Source of the DNA: DATCJA01 sp963814955 | GTDB taxonomy: Bacteria > Acidobacteriota > Vicinamibacteria > Vicinamibacterales > UBA2999 | Length of the DNA: 64,000 bases | Direction: 5' to 3' | Assembly: GCA_963814955.1 (NCBI GenBank) | Contig: CAWFEX010000004.1 | Coordinates: 868,001-932,000 of the forward strand | Shown: positions 8,530 through 17,232 of the stretch, piece after piece | Position numbering within the stretch: the stretch's first letter is position 1 | Layout of the letters: the number at the start of each line of letters is the position of its first letter | Translations under genes and position numbers: made by a program | Notes under the pieces: generated by a model | Told to the model about the DNA's origin: nothing | Databases searched by the model: none | Seen by the model: only the letters and a program-made list of their open reading frames with translations

Positions 8530-8672
8530 TAGCGAGGCGCGCCTCAGACCACCGCGGCTTGCCTCGCTAGAACAGTATCTGCCTGCCCGCACTCCGTGCG
8601 GGCAAGACGTCTTCAAGGCCCGGCCGACAACGTGACGGCGTTTGGTGCGGACTCTGGCCCTTCAAGACGTCT
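8530..8672. repeat. Composite palindromic repeat element, copy 1
   Basis: The element has three inverted-repeat parts in fixed order: TAGCGAGGC (8530) paired with GCCTCGCTA (8561); a perfect hairpin TGCCCGCAC-TCC-GTGCGGGCA (8584-8604); and AAGACGTCTT (8604-8613) matched by TTCAAGACGTCT at the end. Copy 2 at 38991-39146 has the same order, the shared CAGTATCT between parts one and two, and the same CTGGCC-TTCAAGACGTCT end. The middle hairpin could act as a terminator. The gap from here to 8923 holds no convincing gene. Confidence 0.8.
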
Positions 8673-8923
8673 CGCGGGTTCGGCCGGCGGACATCCGCCC
8701 GGCCAACGCGGTGAATGGCAAGGACAATGCCGTAGCGCTCACGCAGGCCGTGCGCGTGGTTTTCCTCGAAAAGCCAGTGGAATCTCGCGCGATGACGCCC
8801 TTGCAAATCGTGGGCGGAATCGCAAGTGTTCTGGCTCCGGGAAGATCGAAGTCTGGTGGAGGCTCATCAGACTGAAAAGGAGGTGCAGGGACTCTTGTCT
8901 GGTCGGAGTCAGAATATCGTCGC

Positions 8924-9319
8924 CTACAGCGCGGTCGTAATGACGAGGGTATCGCCCCGCCCGGTGTCAGAAACTGCCAGCGTCCCGGCTGGCAGCTCAA
9001 TGGCGGCATAGGCACCCATTGCCGCGGCCATCCGCCATGGTTTCACGGCATGTCGGACACCGACGACGTGTCCATCTCGTGAGACGAATGCGACGTCGAT
9101 TGGAAATCGCATGAAAAAGGTATGAATCGCGAAGGTCGGCGCGATGACGAGCGCATGCCCGTCGGGTAGCCCTTCGCGTCCGAGCAGACCGGTGCGTCGG
9201 CTCTTGGAGTCGAATGCCCCAACGACGGAGTGTGCCAGCAGGCGGCCGGACCGGCTGTTGACCAGTGTCAGTTGTGAGTCGCGTTTCCGCAGCAGCGGAC
9301 TGAGGAAGGCTTTTTGCAC
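8924..9319 (-). CDS. DUF192 family protein
   Basis: 131 residues with the DUF192 hallmarks: SRRTGLLGREGLPDG, then HTFFMRFPIDVAFVSRDG (the FMRxPIDVxF block), a KPWR segment and IELPAGTLAVSDTGRGD at the end. The family is a small beta-rich domain of unknown biochemical function, often exported or envelope-linked. This copy has no obvious signal peptide, only a basic N-terminus. It lies divergently from the kinase-like/TonB-C gene beginning 34 bp away, so the two may share a promoter region. The domain call is strong; the function is unknown. Confidence 0.85.
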   Translation of the reverse strand: MQKAFLSPLLRKRDSQLTLVNSRSGRLLAHSVVGAFDSKSRRTGLLGREGLPDGHALVIAPTFAIHTFFMRFPIDVAFVSRDGHVVGVRHAVKPWRMAAAMGAYAAIELPAGTLAVSDTGRGDTLVITTAL

Positions 9320-9352
9320 GGCTTCGCACCTTTGGCCTGAGTCTGTCTGATA

Positions 9353-10810
9353 ATGCCTATTCCATTTCTGAAGTCGAAATCCGGCGCCGGCACGCGCCTA
9401 GACGACGCGCTCGCATTTTTCGAACCTGAATCGGCGGTGTCGACGTACCAGGGGCCCGTGGCAACCACACCGGACGCCGACGTGCAGGATACAGCCGACG
9501 TGCAGGATACATACGCCGACCTGTCATTAGGTTCGATCCCGGCGTCCGAGCCAATCGCGCTGGAATCGGTGCTCGCCCGGAAGATGTTCTTGTCGTGGCC
9601 CGAAGGCGTCGCCATAGTGGAAGGCACATGTGCCGCACTGGTCCCAGCGAACGGGTCGGAATTAGGAGCGCCGGAGCCGTCGGACATCCTCCTGACGGCC
9701 GAGGGCACGATTGAGGTCAATGGCCGGGGCCATCGCGGCGAATCCGTGCAGCGTCTGGCCCGGACGCTGCACGTTTTGACATCCGGCCAGGCCATTCCCG
9801 CCCCCCTGCGGCTCTTGATGTCGAAGTGGATCGCAGCGGACGGCAAGCACTCGATCGCTGAATTCGCCCGCGAGCTCGCGTACTTCGCGCGTCCCAACGG
9901 GCAGGAGCTCATCCGCGAGGTATACGAACGCGTCTCGGCCGAATTGATCGCGCACCCTTCAGAGCCCCCGCATCGCAAACAGGCCGGAGCCGAAGTTCCG
10001 AAGCCGAAAGCGGAAAAGCCGAAACCCAAGCCCGTCAATAAGCGCCAGCAGGCCGTGCTGGTAGCAGCGGGCGTCGCATTCGTCATTACCGCCGCGGTTG
10101 CGGCTGCCATTTTGGGGTCTACCGCGCCACCGCCAGGGCAGGAGGGTTCTTCGGACATCGTTTCCAATCTGCTGGCACGAGCGGCCGACTTCGCACGTTC
10201 GCTCGGCGACGTGAAAACGCAGATTGGCCAGCTGAGCTCCAAACTCAGTGCCCATCTCGCAGCGGGTGACGCTGCGCCAGCGGCTACGCCGCCGGCAAGT
10301 ACGGCAACATCACCCAACCGAACGCGCACAGGGGCTCGCTCGTCGCAGGCCGCCGCGCGACCCGCGTCCGCATTACCGGCGCCGCCAAGCAGCTTCCTGG
10401 GTGCCCCCGACATTCCACTCCCAACGCTGGCCCCGAGCGCCACCCCTTTGGAACCGGCTGATGCAGCATCGCCTGCACCTGGGGCGGTTCGCGCGGAAGC
10501 GCCGGTTATTGTCGATCCCAACATCGTCTACACGAGCGCGGACCAAGGCGTGAACCCGCCCAAGATGCTGTACCCGCAGCTTCCGCCGCCGGCACTCGTA
10601 CTTGGGTCCGCCAGCAGCTTGAACGTCATGGAAATCACGATCGCCGATAGCGGATTGGTGGAGCGCGTCAAACTCGTGTCGACTCCGAGACGATTGACTG
10701 ACATGATGCTCCTGAGCGGCGCCAAGTTGTGGAAATTCACGCCGGCCTCGAAGGACGGACAGCCCGTCAAGTACCGCATTGCCGTCAGTTGGGCGGCCAG
10801 CATCCCGTAG
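9353..10810 (+). CDS. Single-pass membrane protein: degenerate kinase-like region plus TonB-type C-terminal domain
   Basis: 485 residues. Residues ~75-200 resemble the C-lobe of a Ser/Thr kinase with catalytic residues lost: SWPEGVAIVEGTCAAL, then PSDILLTAEGTIEVNG in place of the catalytic-loop/DFG stretch, then SVQRLARTLHVLT. A basic Lys-Pro-rich linker precedes one transmembrane helix (~235-258, VLVAAGVAFVITAAVAAAIL). The Ala/Pro-rich periplasmic part ends in a TonB-C-like domain (VMEITIADSGLVERVKLVST, LWKFTPASKDGQPVKYRIA). An N-in, C-out topology could convey a signal across the inner membrane or support outer-membrane transport. No ExbB/ExbD genes are nearby. Start ATG 9353 is the first in frame. 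The kinase resemblance is my pattern reading, not a search result. Confidence 0.6.
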   Translation: MPIPFLKSKSGAGTRLDDALAFFEPESAVSTYQGPVATTPDADVQDTADVQDTYADLSLGSIPASEPIALESVLARKMFLSWPEGVAIVEGTCAALVPANGSELGAPEPSDILLTAEGTIEVNGRGHRGESVQRLARTLHVLTSGQAIPAPLRLLMSKWIAADGKHSIAEFARELAYFARPNGQELIREVYERVSAELIAHPSEPPHRKQAGAEVPKPKAEKPKPKPVNKRQQAVLVAAGVAFVITAAVAAAILGSTAPPPGQEGSSDIVSNLLARAADFARSLGDVKTQIGQLSSKLSAHLAAGDAAPAATPPASTATSPNRTRTGARSSQAAARPASALPAPPSSFLGAPDIPLPTLAPSATPLEPADAASPAPGAVRAEAPVIVDPNIVYTSADQGVNPPKMLYPQLPPPALVLGSASSLNVMEITIADSGLVERVKLVSTPRRLTDMMLLSGAKLWKFTPASKDGQPVKYRIAVSWAASIP

Positions 10811-10820
10811 CGCTCCCCGG

Positions 10821-10975
10821 CACGTCACAAGTCACAAGTCACAAGGCACAAGTCACAAGTCACAAGTCACAAGGCACAAGGCACAAAAAGCAGGCGTAGG
10901 GCGGGCGGTCCTTTCCGCCTGTGCCACGGCTCCGGCCGGCAAGTCACAAGGCACAAGTCACAAGGCACAAAAGCA
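10821..10975. repeat. Short tandem repeats of CACAAGT/CACAAGG with family-2 fragments
   Basis: From 10821 the sequence repeats CACAAGT and CACAAGG units about eight times. A GGGCGGTCCTTTCCGCCTGTGCCACGGC-type fragment follows, then a second run near 10937-10972 and a second copy of the fragment (10986-11010). A shorter run of the same units occurs at 27817-27838. The stretch precedes the IS110 remnant. It is not a CRISPR array: the units are contiguous and there are no spacers. Confidence 0.8.
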
Positions 10976-11086
10976 CGCGTACGGCGGGTCCTTTCCGCCT
11001 GTGCCACGGCTACGGCGGACTCGCCGAAGCGCAGAGCGCGAAGGCGGTCGGCCCCCGGCGGCGCCAACGCGTGTCGAGAGGGAGGC

Positions 11087-11450
11087 GGGCGATGCCCGGC
11101 GCTTCGGCACCGCGCCGAGTCTCATGGCGTTCGTGGGCCTGGTTCCCTCCGAGCATTCGAGCGGCACGAAGCAGGCGCGGGGCGCGATCACCAAAACGGG
11201 AAACGCGCATCTGCGGCGGGTACTCGTCGACGCCGCGTGGCATTACCGGCACCATCCCTTCGTCGGGGGCACATTGCGAACGCGGCAGCGTGGCGCACCG
11301 CCCTCCGTCATCGCGCAAGCGTGGACCGCACAACAGCGGCTGCCATCGACGCTACCAGCGGCTCGCCGCGCGGGGGAAACCGAAGCCACACGTGGTCACG
11401 GAGTGGCTCGTGAACTCACGGGCTTTATCTGGGCGGCACTGACCCAGTGA
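11087..11450 (+). pseudogene. IS110-family transposase remnant (C-terminal part, frameshifted)
   Basis: The visible frame reads LMAFVGLVPSEHSSG, then GAITKTGNAHLRRVLVDAAW and HYRHHPFVGGTLRTRQRG, the IS116/IS110/IS902 C-terminal signature including the catalytic-serine region. After AQAWTAQQRL the frame changes to HRRYQRLAARGKPKPHVVT and then back to VARELTGFIWAAL, so two frame changes interrupt even this fragment. The N-terminal RuvC-like DEDD half is absent. It is most likely a dead element left beside repetitive DNA. Confidence 0.8.
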
Positions 11451-11538
11451 TCTGATCGGCTGACTGTCGAAAGGAGAACCCTCGGAAGTTCTATGCGATA
11501 GACGACTCAGGTCTCGAACTCGCGTCGGCGAGCCCCTC

Positions 11539-12978
11539 TCAATTGGCGGCGGACTGACGTTTGAAATCCAGCGGCACGCGAGCGCGAATCGTGGTTCCGG
11601 CCGCTCGGCGAGCATCGATCGTCAATTCCCCGCCGACCAACTTCAGCCGTTCTTTCATCCCCTCAAGGCCCAGACCACGCCCTTGGGAAGCGGTGTTCGG
11701 GTCAAAGCCAATGCCCGAATCCCGCACGATCAATTCAACACTGCTGGCATCGTTGCCCAGCCACACGTCAATGTGCCGTGACCGGCTGTGTTTGACGGCG
11801 TTTTGCAACGCTTCCTGCAACACGCGATACAGGCACAAGGACACGCCCTCGGGCAGACCGGCCACGGAGGACTCCGAGTGAAACTGGACATCCACAGTCG
11901 TCCGGTCAGATAACTCGGCACACAGAGCCCGCGCTGCCACCTCGAGGCCCAGGGACTTCAACTGGGTGGAGTGGAGACCATGGGATAGACGCTGCACATC
12001 ACGCGCTAGCGTCGTGGCCGTCTCGATAGCGCTTCCGATCTCCTGTCCCAGTTCAGGCATCGGGCCCTCGGCCCGTTGCTTTACGTCCTCGAGACGCAGC
12101 AGGAGCATGACCAACTGCTGACCAATGTCGTCGTGAAGCTCTCGGGCCAGGCGGGAACGTTCGTGCTCTTGCGCTTCGATCAGCTTCTGACTCACCGTGG
12201 AGAGCGCTTCTTCGGCCAGCTTGCGCTCGGTGATGTCTATGGCTGAGCCCACGTAACCGGCAAAGGAGCCATCTGGATTGAATCTCGGCACTCCCTGATC
12301 CAAAATCCAGCGGTATTCTCCGTCATGCCGTCTAAGTCGATACTCCATCTCGAACGGCTCTCGACGATGGAGTGATTTCGTGCAAATTTCCAGGCATCGC
12401 TCTAAGTCTTCTGGGTGGACTCCTTCTGCCCAACCATTTCCTAACTGCTGTTGGAGCGCGCGCCCGGTAAATTGCAGCCACCGCTGATTGGTGTAAGTGC
12501 AAAGCCTGCTCGCTTCCGACGTCCAAATCATGGCGGGAACTGTGTTGGCCAAGTTGCGAAAGTGTTCTTCGCTCTCGCGCAGAGCCAATTCTGCCTGTCC
12601 TTTGTCCGTAATCATTGCCAGTACAACAGGAGATGCGCGATTACCCATCAACCAAACGCTCCAGTGACCCGCAAAAAAGGATCCGTCGCTCCGAAAACAA
12701 CGTCTGTCCAAGTGATAGTGGTACGTAAGACCCGCTCGCAACTGCGCAAAGAGGGTTTGGTCCCTCGATGCATCTTCGGGAGGTGAAAATTCGATCCAGT
12801 TCTTGCTACGTATTTCCTCTTCACTGAAACCCAGCATCGAGCAAAGGGCCGGGTTCGCAAAAAGTAGATTGCCTTCTAACGTTGCCAGCACGATGCCGAT
12901 CGGAGTTGCTTTGAAGGCATCATAGAAGAGTCGGAACTCGGGTCCCGCCGCTCGGGCTGTTTGGTCTTTCATCGACAT
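11539..12978 (-). CDS. PAS-PAS sensor histidine kinase of the NarL-partner (HisKA_3) type
   Basis: About 479 residues. Two PAS domains: one at ~15-130 (FKATPIGIVLATLEGNLLF) and one at ~145-265 (NTVPAMIWTSEASRLCTYTN, ending in the PAC motif GYVGSAIDITERKLAEEAL). The dimerisation/phosphoacceptor box is ERSRLARELHDDIGQQLVML with the conserved His. The HATPase domain has NAVKHSRSRHIDVWL (N box), LIVRDSGIGFD (G1) and RGLGLEGMKERL (G2). No transmembrane segment is seen, so it is probably cytoplasmic. ATG at 12978 is chosen because PAS homology begins just after it; the frame stays open upstream but there it overlaps the receiver gene. It lies downstream of the receiver-MEDS gene in the same orientation. 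Confidence 0.88.
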   Translation of the reverse strand: MSMKDQTARAAGPEFRLFYDAFKATPIGIVLATLEGNLLFANPALCSMLGFSEEEIRSKNWIEFSPPEDASRDQTLFAQLRAGLTYHYHLDRRCFRSDGSFFAGHWSVWLMGNRASPVVLAMITDKGQAELALRESEEHFRNLANTVPAMIWTSEASRLCTYTNQRWLQFTGRALQQQLGNGWAEGVHPEDLERCLEICTKSLHRREPFEMEYRLRRHDGEYRWILDQGVPRFNPDGSFAGYVGSAIDITERKLAEEALSTVSQKLIEAQEHERSRLARELHDDIGQQLVMLLLRLEDVKQRAEGPMPELGQEIGSAIETATTLARDVQRLSHGLHSTQLKSLGLEVAARALCAELSDRTTVDVQFHSESSVAGLPEGVSLCLYRVLQEALQNAVKHSRSRHIDVWLGNDASSVELIVRDSGIGFDPNTASQGRGLGLEGMKERLKLVGGELTIDARRAAGTTIRARVPLDFKRQSAAN

Positions 12979-13310
12979 TTCAAATTTGACGACGCTTGAG
13001 CGGTCGCATCCTACACCTACCAGCGCGCGCTCGAGTGAGAATTCCTCCCCTGATGGATCTCGCCTCAAAAAGCCCGGCCGGCGGCTCGAATGTGGCGCGC
13101 GCCACGACGCCACCAACATTCTTACGGACACTTTGCCCGCCTTACCTGTCTCTTCGCTCACGGTCTCCGGCAACGCTCGCACGTCTGTCAACCCGTCGGG
13201 ACTGGCAGCGCTCAGATCCGCTGGAGCATCGTCCCGAACAGCCGCCGGGTCAGGTGGCTCTCCGCCAGCAGGAGCTAGTAATACCGGGCGGTCATACCGG
13301 TATGCCGGCG

Positions 13311-14261
13311 TCAGCGTATCTCGACGACCGTGTGCTCTGCACAGAGGCGCTTCACGGCGCGAGCACTCTCCTGGCGGGCGGCCATCGGATACGCGCACTG
13401 GATGTCCATCTGCTGGCTTCTCGACACCTCGTCCCAAAGATGTTCGAGTTGAATGGCGGCGTCGACGTCCCCCTTGGCCCACACGGTGGGCGAGCATTCA
13501 CCGCACGCCGCAACCTTGCGGTGTTGACCCGCTGCGCGCTGAGCGGCCTCCGCGACCACCTCTCCAGCGGCGTTCATGAAGCGAGTCGGGTCTGGCGCGC
13601 CGTCGACCATCACCTTCGACAGCAACTGGCTGATATTCAGCGGGATGTACAAGCCCTCCCGGATAGCGTGGTCGAGATCGACGTTGCAAAGCTGGAGACT
13701 GCGACGGAGGCTCTCGCCGTGGGATTCAGTCACCAACACAATGACGGCGCTATCCTGGCGCAGTGAGCTGGCGACAAACTGACTGAAGGCGCTCACCAAG
13801 ACGGCGTCGCTCGAATAGAACAGCACATCGTGACGGTGCGATGCCAGCGTGTCTCCGCGAGCGATACGCTCGAGGCGACCGACGAACTGCCCGTCTCCCA
13901 CGATCACGTCGAACGCGCGAGGCAAATCTCGCCGGACGTGCGGCTTGTACACGTAACCGTGTGCACCTCGACGAAACGCTTCCTCGATGACGTCTGATGA
14001 CGATTCGTTGGTGACGAGGAGAATCTTGGCGTGAGGAGCCACCACACGCAATTGGCTCGCGACTGCAACGCCGCCCAGCATGGGCAAGCCGATGTCAAGC
14101 GTGACCACATCCGGCTGCAGCGCTGTAGCCAGATGGATGGCGTCAACGCCATCTGCAGCTTCGCCGACGCTCACCACCTCCGCCAATCCTTGCAGCAATG
14201 CACAGAGCGCGCGGCGGAACGGCTCGTGGTCCTCGACGACGAGTACTCTACGAGGGGGCAT
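13311..14261 (-). CDS. Response regulator with receiver domain fused to a MEDS-like domain
   Basis: 316 residues. A receiver domain occupies 1-125: acidic pair VVEDHEPF, phospho-Asp in VVTLDIGLPMLG, Thr in ILLVTNES and Lys in GYVYKPH. Residues ~145-300 match a MEDS-type (DcmR sensory) domain: RHDVLFYSSDAVLVSAFSQF, AVIVLVTESHGESLRRSL, and DAAIQLEHLWDEVSRSQQM ending near DIQCAYPM. There is no helix-turn-helix, so output is presumably by protein interaction or ligand sensing. MEDS domains otherwise occur with kinases and the DcmR regulator. The neighbouring PAS kinase is the likely phosphate donor. The 332-bp gap between the two genes contains no convincing gene. Confidence 0.8.
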   Translation of the reverse strand: MPPRRVLVVEDHEPFRRALCALLQGLAEVVSVGEAADGVDAIHLATALQPDVVTLDIGLPMLGGVAVASQLRVVAPHAKILLVTNESSSDVIEEAFRRGAHGYVYKPHVRRDLPRAFDVIVGDGQFVGRLERIARGDTLASHRHDVLFYSSDAVLVSAFSQFVASSLRQDSAVIVLVTESHGESLRRSLQLCNVDLDHAIREGLYIPLNISQLLSKVMVDGAPDPTRFMNAAGEVVAEAAQRAAGQHRKVAACGECSPTVWAKGDVDAAIQLEHLWDEVSRSQQMDIQCAYPMAARQESARAVKRLCAEHTVVEIR

Positions 14262-14574
14262 CTGATTCAGTGCATCACTGACGGGCGCGCGTGCCGGGCG
14301 AACCTATCCTCGATGCCCATCGCCTGAACGATCTAACGGCGAGATTCCGCAATTCTACCCAAAGGTGCTGACTCACGCTGACCTCGATTCTGATCCGGCA
14401 ACCAGCGAATTGCCCAGCTGTAGACGACTGAACGTTACGAAACGCGAAAAACGGTAGGACTCATGTAGACCGATTCCTGGGGTCTGAACCCCGAAAGCCC
14501 CGCGAATAGCGACGGGGACCCCCGATCACCTCAGGAAAACGACGATTTGGCGAACGCCATCGTGGGGCATCCGC
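14262..14574. other. Intergenic region between the receiver gene and the IS5 element
   Basis: No gene is supported here. A short GGGGTCTGAACCCC palindrome lies near 14479, related to the GGGTCAGACCC repeat at 62.5 kb. The outer end of the IS5-family element must lie in the left part of this stretch towards 14530-14574, but I could not define a terminal inverted repeat by eye. Confidence 0.5.
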
Positions 14575-15385
14575 TCAGGCGGTCCTCCACGTCTTGCGCA
14601 GCGACTGCCAGCAAATCAACGCGCACCCGAGCGAGAGGAACGCCTCGTGGATGTCGGCCCGTTTGTCATATCGCACGCGCAGGCGGCGAAACTGGCTGAG
14701 CCAGGCAAAGGTCCGCTCCACGACCCACCGCCACCGGCCCAGGCCACTCCCATGCGCCGTGCGGCGCATAGCCAGCACCGGCACGATGTGGCGAGTCCGG
14801 AGGCCGCGCCGAATGGCGGCCGCATCGCAGCCGCGATCCCCGAGCACACAATCCGGCCGTTGCCGTGGTCGCCCGCGTGCGCGGTGCATCGGGGGAATCG
14901 CATCCACCAACGCCAAAGCTTCTTGCGAGTCGTTCCGATTCGCGCCGGTCAGACGCACCGCGAGCGGCACACCGCGCCCGTCGCAGATCAGATGCCGCTT
15001 CCCCCGCGCTTGGCCCGATCCGCGGGATTCGGCCCGGTCCGGTCACCGCCGTATGCCGCGCGGATCGAACAACTGTCCACACCGCCCGCGACCAATCAAT
15101 CTGGTCGGAGCGCGCGAGCCAGTCCAGCAGCGCAAAGTGAGTCAGATCCCACACACCCGCCCGCTGCCAATCGCGCAGGCGCCGCCAGCACGTCATCCCC
15201 GATCCGCACCCGAGTTCCGGCGGGAGCATCTGCCAGGGAATGCCGCTGCGAAGGACGAAGACAATGCCCCTGAGGCAAGCCCGATCCGAGATGCGTGGCC
15301 GTCCACCCTTCGGCCGCAATGGTGGACTGGGCAGCAGCGACTCGACGAGATCCCACAACGCGTCCGAGAGCAGCGCGCCGGCCAT
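14575..15385 (-). mobile_element. IS5-family transposase gene (frameshift in the middle)
   Basis: The N-terminal half (DALWDLVESLLPS; GKxGRPR-like GGRPRISDRACLRGI; GIPWQMLPPELG) is the IS5/DUF4096 DNA-binding domain. After DWSRA the frame shifts near 15080 to VDSCSIRAAYGGDRTG, which carries the first catalytic Asp. It continues to VPLAVRLTGANRNDS, VLGDRGCDAAAIRRGL (second Asp) and RWVVERTFAWLSQFRRL (catalytic Glu). All three DDE residues are thus present once the frame is corrected. Some IS5 subgroups use programmed frameshifting, but no slippery A-tract was seen here, so an indel or decay is more likely. Termini were not resolved. Confidence 0.85.
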
Positions 15386-15570
15386 AACCCGTTAACGTTA
15401 GCGTGTAGCAACAGCGCCTTGATCGGGAGCGCGCAGAGGAGGCTTTGTTATGCGCTCTTAGAGCGAGGCAGCTCCCGACGAATCATGGTCATGCGGTCTT
15501 GACCCGCGAATATCAGAGTGATTCATCGTCGTTGCCGCTCGGCCGATCAGATGACTGGGTACAAACAACG

Positions 15571-15607
15571 CCCCGCACCCGGATGGCTTGATGCGCCGGG
15601 TGCGGGG
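15571..15607 (-). terminator. Strong hairpin, likely terminator of the outer-membrane barrel gene
   Basis: A perfect 12-bp inverted repeat, CCCCGCACCCGG (15571-15582) and CCGGGTGCGGGG (15596-15607), has a 13-base loop. On the minus strand it is followed by CGTTGTTTGT, which is T-rich for this genome. It lies 60 bp past the stop of the barrel gene. Confidence 0.7.
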
Positions 15608-15666
15608 CTGACTTTGCGATCGACGAAGGAGGTCCTTACCAGCTCGTTGACAACGGTCTTTCCATA

Positions 15667-16365
15667 TCAGAACTTGTAGCCGATACCGACGATGGCCTGG
15701 GAGAAGTCGAACGTCTCGTCCAGGTGGAACGCGCGGTGGTAGCGGTAGCCCACGTCGACATAGACCGGGCCGTTGAAGAACGCGACGCCGACGGCACCCT
15801 CGAGTATCGGCCGGGTGAGGTTTTTCGTGGTGACTGTCAGTTCACCGATATTGAACTCCGACAGGACCGATGCCGTGACGTCACCCGCACGGGCATCCGC
15901 AATGGTGCGGTTGATATTGAGCACGCCGGCGCCACCTCCCACATAAGGGTGGATGGTTCCGCCCGAATTCAGAAGATACCTGCCGCCGGCAATCAGCGTC
16001 ACCCCCCGGTCGCGTCCCCTCAGGTTCCACGGCGTTCCCGTGGTGGACGTGAGCGACGCGCTCAACTCCGCCAAATCGTCGGTGAGGTCCTGACGCATCA
16101 GATTCTCGAAGTAAGAGACCGTCACGTAGGCCTGCGCCGAAGGGATGATGTCCTCGCCCCACTCACCGGCGAATGCGGCGGCGCTCCCAGTTTCGGATCC
16201 AAACGTTGCGCCTGCGGCGATCGACACCCATCCGTAGTCGCGCCGCTCGACCGGCTGCGGCGGTGCACCCTGCTGAGCGAACGCGGGCGCTGCGCACACG
16301 ACCACCAGCGAGGAAACCACGACAAGAGCGGGAAGTGCTGCGATTCGTGTTGACTGCATCGACAT
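15667..16365 (-). CDS. Small outer-membrane beta-barrel protein
   Basis: 232 residues with a signal peptide (LPALVVVSSLVVVCAAPAFA, cleaved before QQGAPP). The mature part alternates hydrophobic and polar residues as in small 8-10 strand barrels and contains LIAGGRYLLNSGGTIHPYVG, VYVDVGYRYHRAF and a terminal IVGIGYKF with C-terminal Phe, the outer-membrane insertion signal. It resembles the OmpW/opacity porin-like group without a specific match. It is followed by a strong terminator hairpin and preceded 10 bp upstream by the lipoprotein gene on the same strand, so the two are probably one transcription unit. The function is unknown. Confidence 0.75.
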   Translation of the reverse strand: MSMQSTRIAALPALVVVSSLVVVCAAPAFAQQGAPPQPVERRDYGWVSIAAGATFGSETGSAAAFAGEWGEDIIPSAQAYVTVSYFENLMRQDLTDDLAELSASLTSTTGTPWNLRGRDRGVTLIAGGRYLLNSGGTIHPYVGGGAGVLNINRTIADARAGDVTASVLSEFNIGELTVTTKNLTRPILEGAVGVAFFNGPVYVDVGYRYHRAFHLDETFDFSQAIVGIGYKF

Positions 16366-16375
16366 GTGCTCCTGG

Positions 16376-16945
16376 CTAACGACGGACTGCCGTGAACTGC
16401 TCTTCGAGGATCAAGCCAGCTACCGGTCTACGCTGTTCTGCCTCGACACTGTCAGTCCACACGTTGTAGAAGGTCGTGACCGTTCCCGTGACAACGCCGC
16501 CGTTGAGTGTTGCGTTGACGGTGGAGCCGACCTGTTCCACCACACGGGCCGCGCCGTTAGCGCACCGGTATAGCGTTTCGCTCACTTCACACTTCTGGGT
16601 ATTCAACGCGAATGCGCCCGGACCCGCAGTGCCTTGATACCTGCACGATAAACCCGTGGTCGCCGACCGCACCATCGCGGTCACGTCGGTGTTGGTCTGG
16701 GAGATGACTACGGTGCCATCGTCTCGAGCGAATCCGATGGTGCTTTGATACTCTTCTCCGACGCATTCACCGCCTGACACACGCGACAGGGCCAACGAAC
16801 CGTCATAGAACCCGCCGAACCGCGAGATGAACGGTGACTGCGCCGGCGGAGTCGTTGGACTGGTTGGCGTTGCAGTAAGGTTGGGACCGCAGCCTGCGAC
16901 GATGCTGGCCGCCATCACTGCGAGTCCAATCACGGGAAATTTCAT
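16376..16945 (-). CDS. Lipoprotein of unknown function
   Basis: About 189 residues starting MKFPVIGLAVMAASIVAGCG, a lipobox with Cys at position 19, followed by a Thr/Pro-rich linker. ATG 16945 is preceded by GAGGAG at good distance, which decides the start. The mature domain has several beta-like stretches (FYDGSLALSRVSGGECVGEE, TTGLSCRYQGTAGPGAF) with four cysteines that could pair (GGEC, LSC, QKC, YRC). I do not recognise the family. It is probably co-transcribed with the downstream barrel gene. Confidence 0.7.
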   Translation of the reverse strand: MKFPVIGLAVMAASIVAGCGPNLTATPTSPTTPPAQSPFISRFGGFYDGSLALSRVSGGECVGEEYQSTIGFARDDGTVVISQTNTDVTAMVRSATTGLSCRYQGTAGPGAFALNTQKCEVSETLYRCANGAARVVEQVGSTVNATLNGGVVTGTVTTFYNVWTDSVEAEQRRPVAGLILEEQFTAVRR

Positions 16946-17232
16946 CAGTACGCTCCTCAGCTCACACGAGAATCGATAGACGGTCCGAGCGAGGGCGTCC
17001 CGTGCAAGAGGCATGCACAGCCAAATTGCTCCGGATTTGCGCCTCTTACGTGGGAAGTCTGCCAATTGCCGGACTTGATTCCGGCGCATGGTGGGATGAA
17101 CGCCCAGACCGGAGGATCGCGGATTCGTGATCGCGTGTCCCGAACCGGGAACGGGGCGATCGCCATATTTTCACGGCCTTGCCAGCGGTTTCGCCGATCT
17201 GCGCGCGTGGTACCGCTTGCACCCTCCGGGGC

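Noticed and set aside
8642..8875. 77-codon plus-strand frame after composite repeat copy 1
   Set aside because: It starts inside the repeat and shows no conserved motif or clear ribosome-binding site. Coding status cannot be supported.
9268..10524. 418-codon open frame on the minus strand opposite the kinase-like/TonB-C gene
   Set aside because: Low-complexity Ala/Ser/Gly translation without motifs; the plus strand has clear domains. It is a GC-driven shadow.
12979..13497. N-terminal extension of the PAS kinase frame up to 13497
   Set aside because: The extension lacks any domain, overlaps the receiver-MEDS gene, and the first PAS domain begins directly after the ATG at 12978.
15060..15100. 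Programmed frameshifting in the IS5-family transposase
   Set aside because: No A-rich slippery heptamer or downstream structure was seen at the frame change, and frameshifts are common throughout this assembly.
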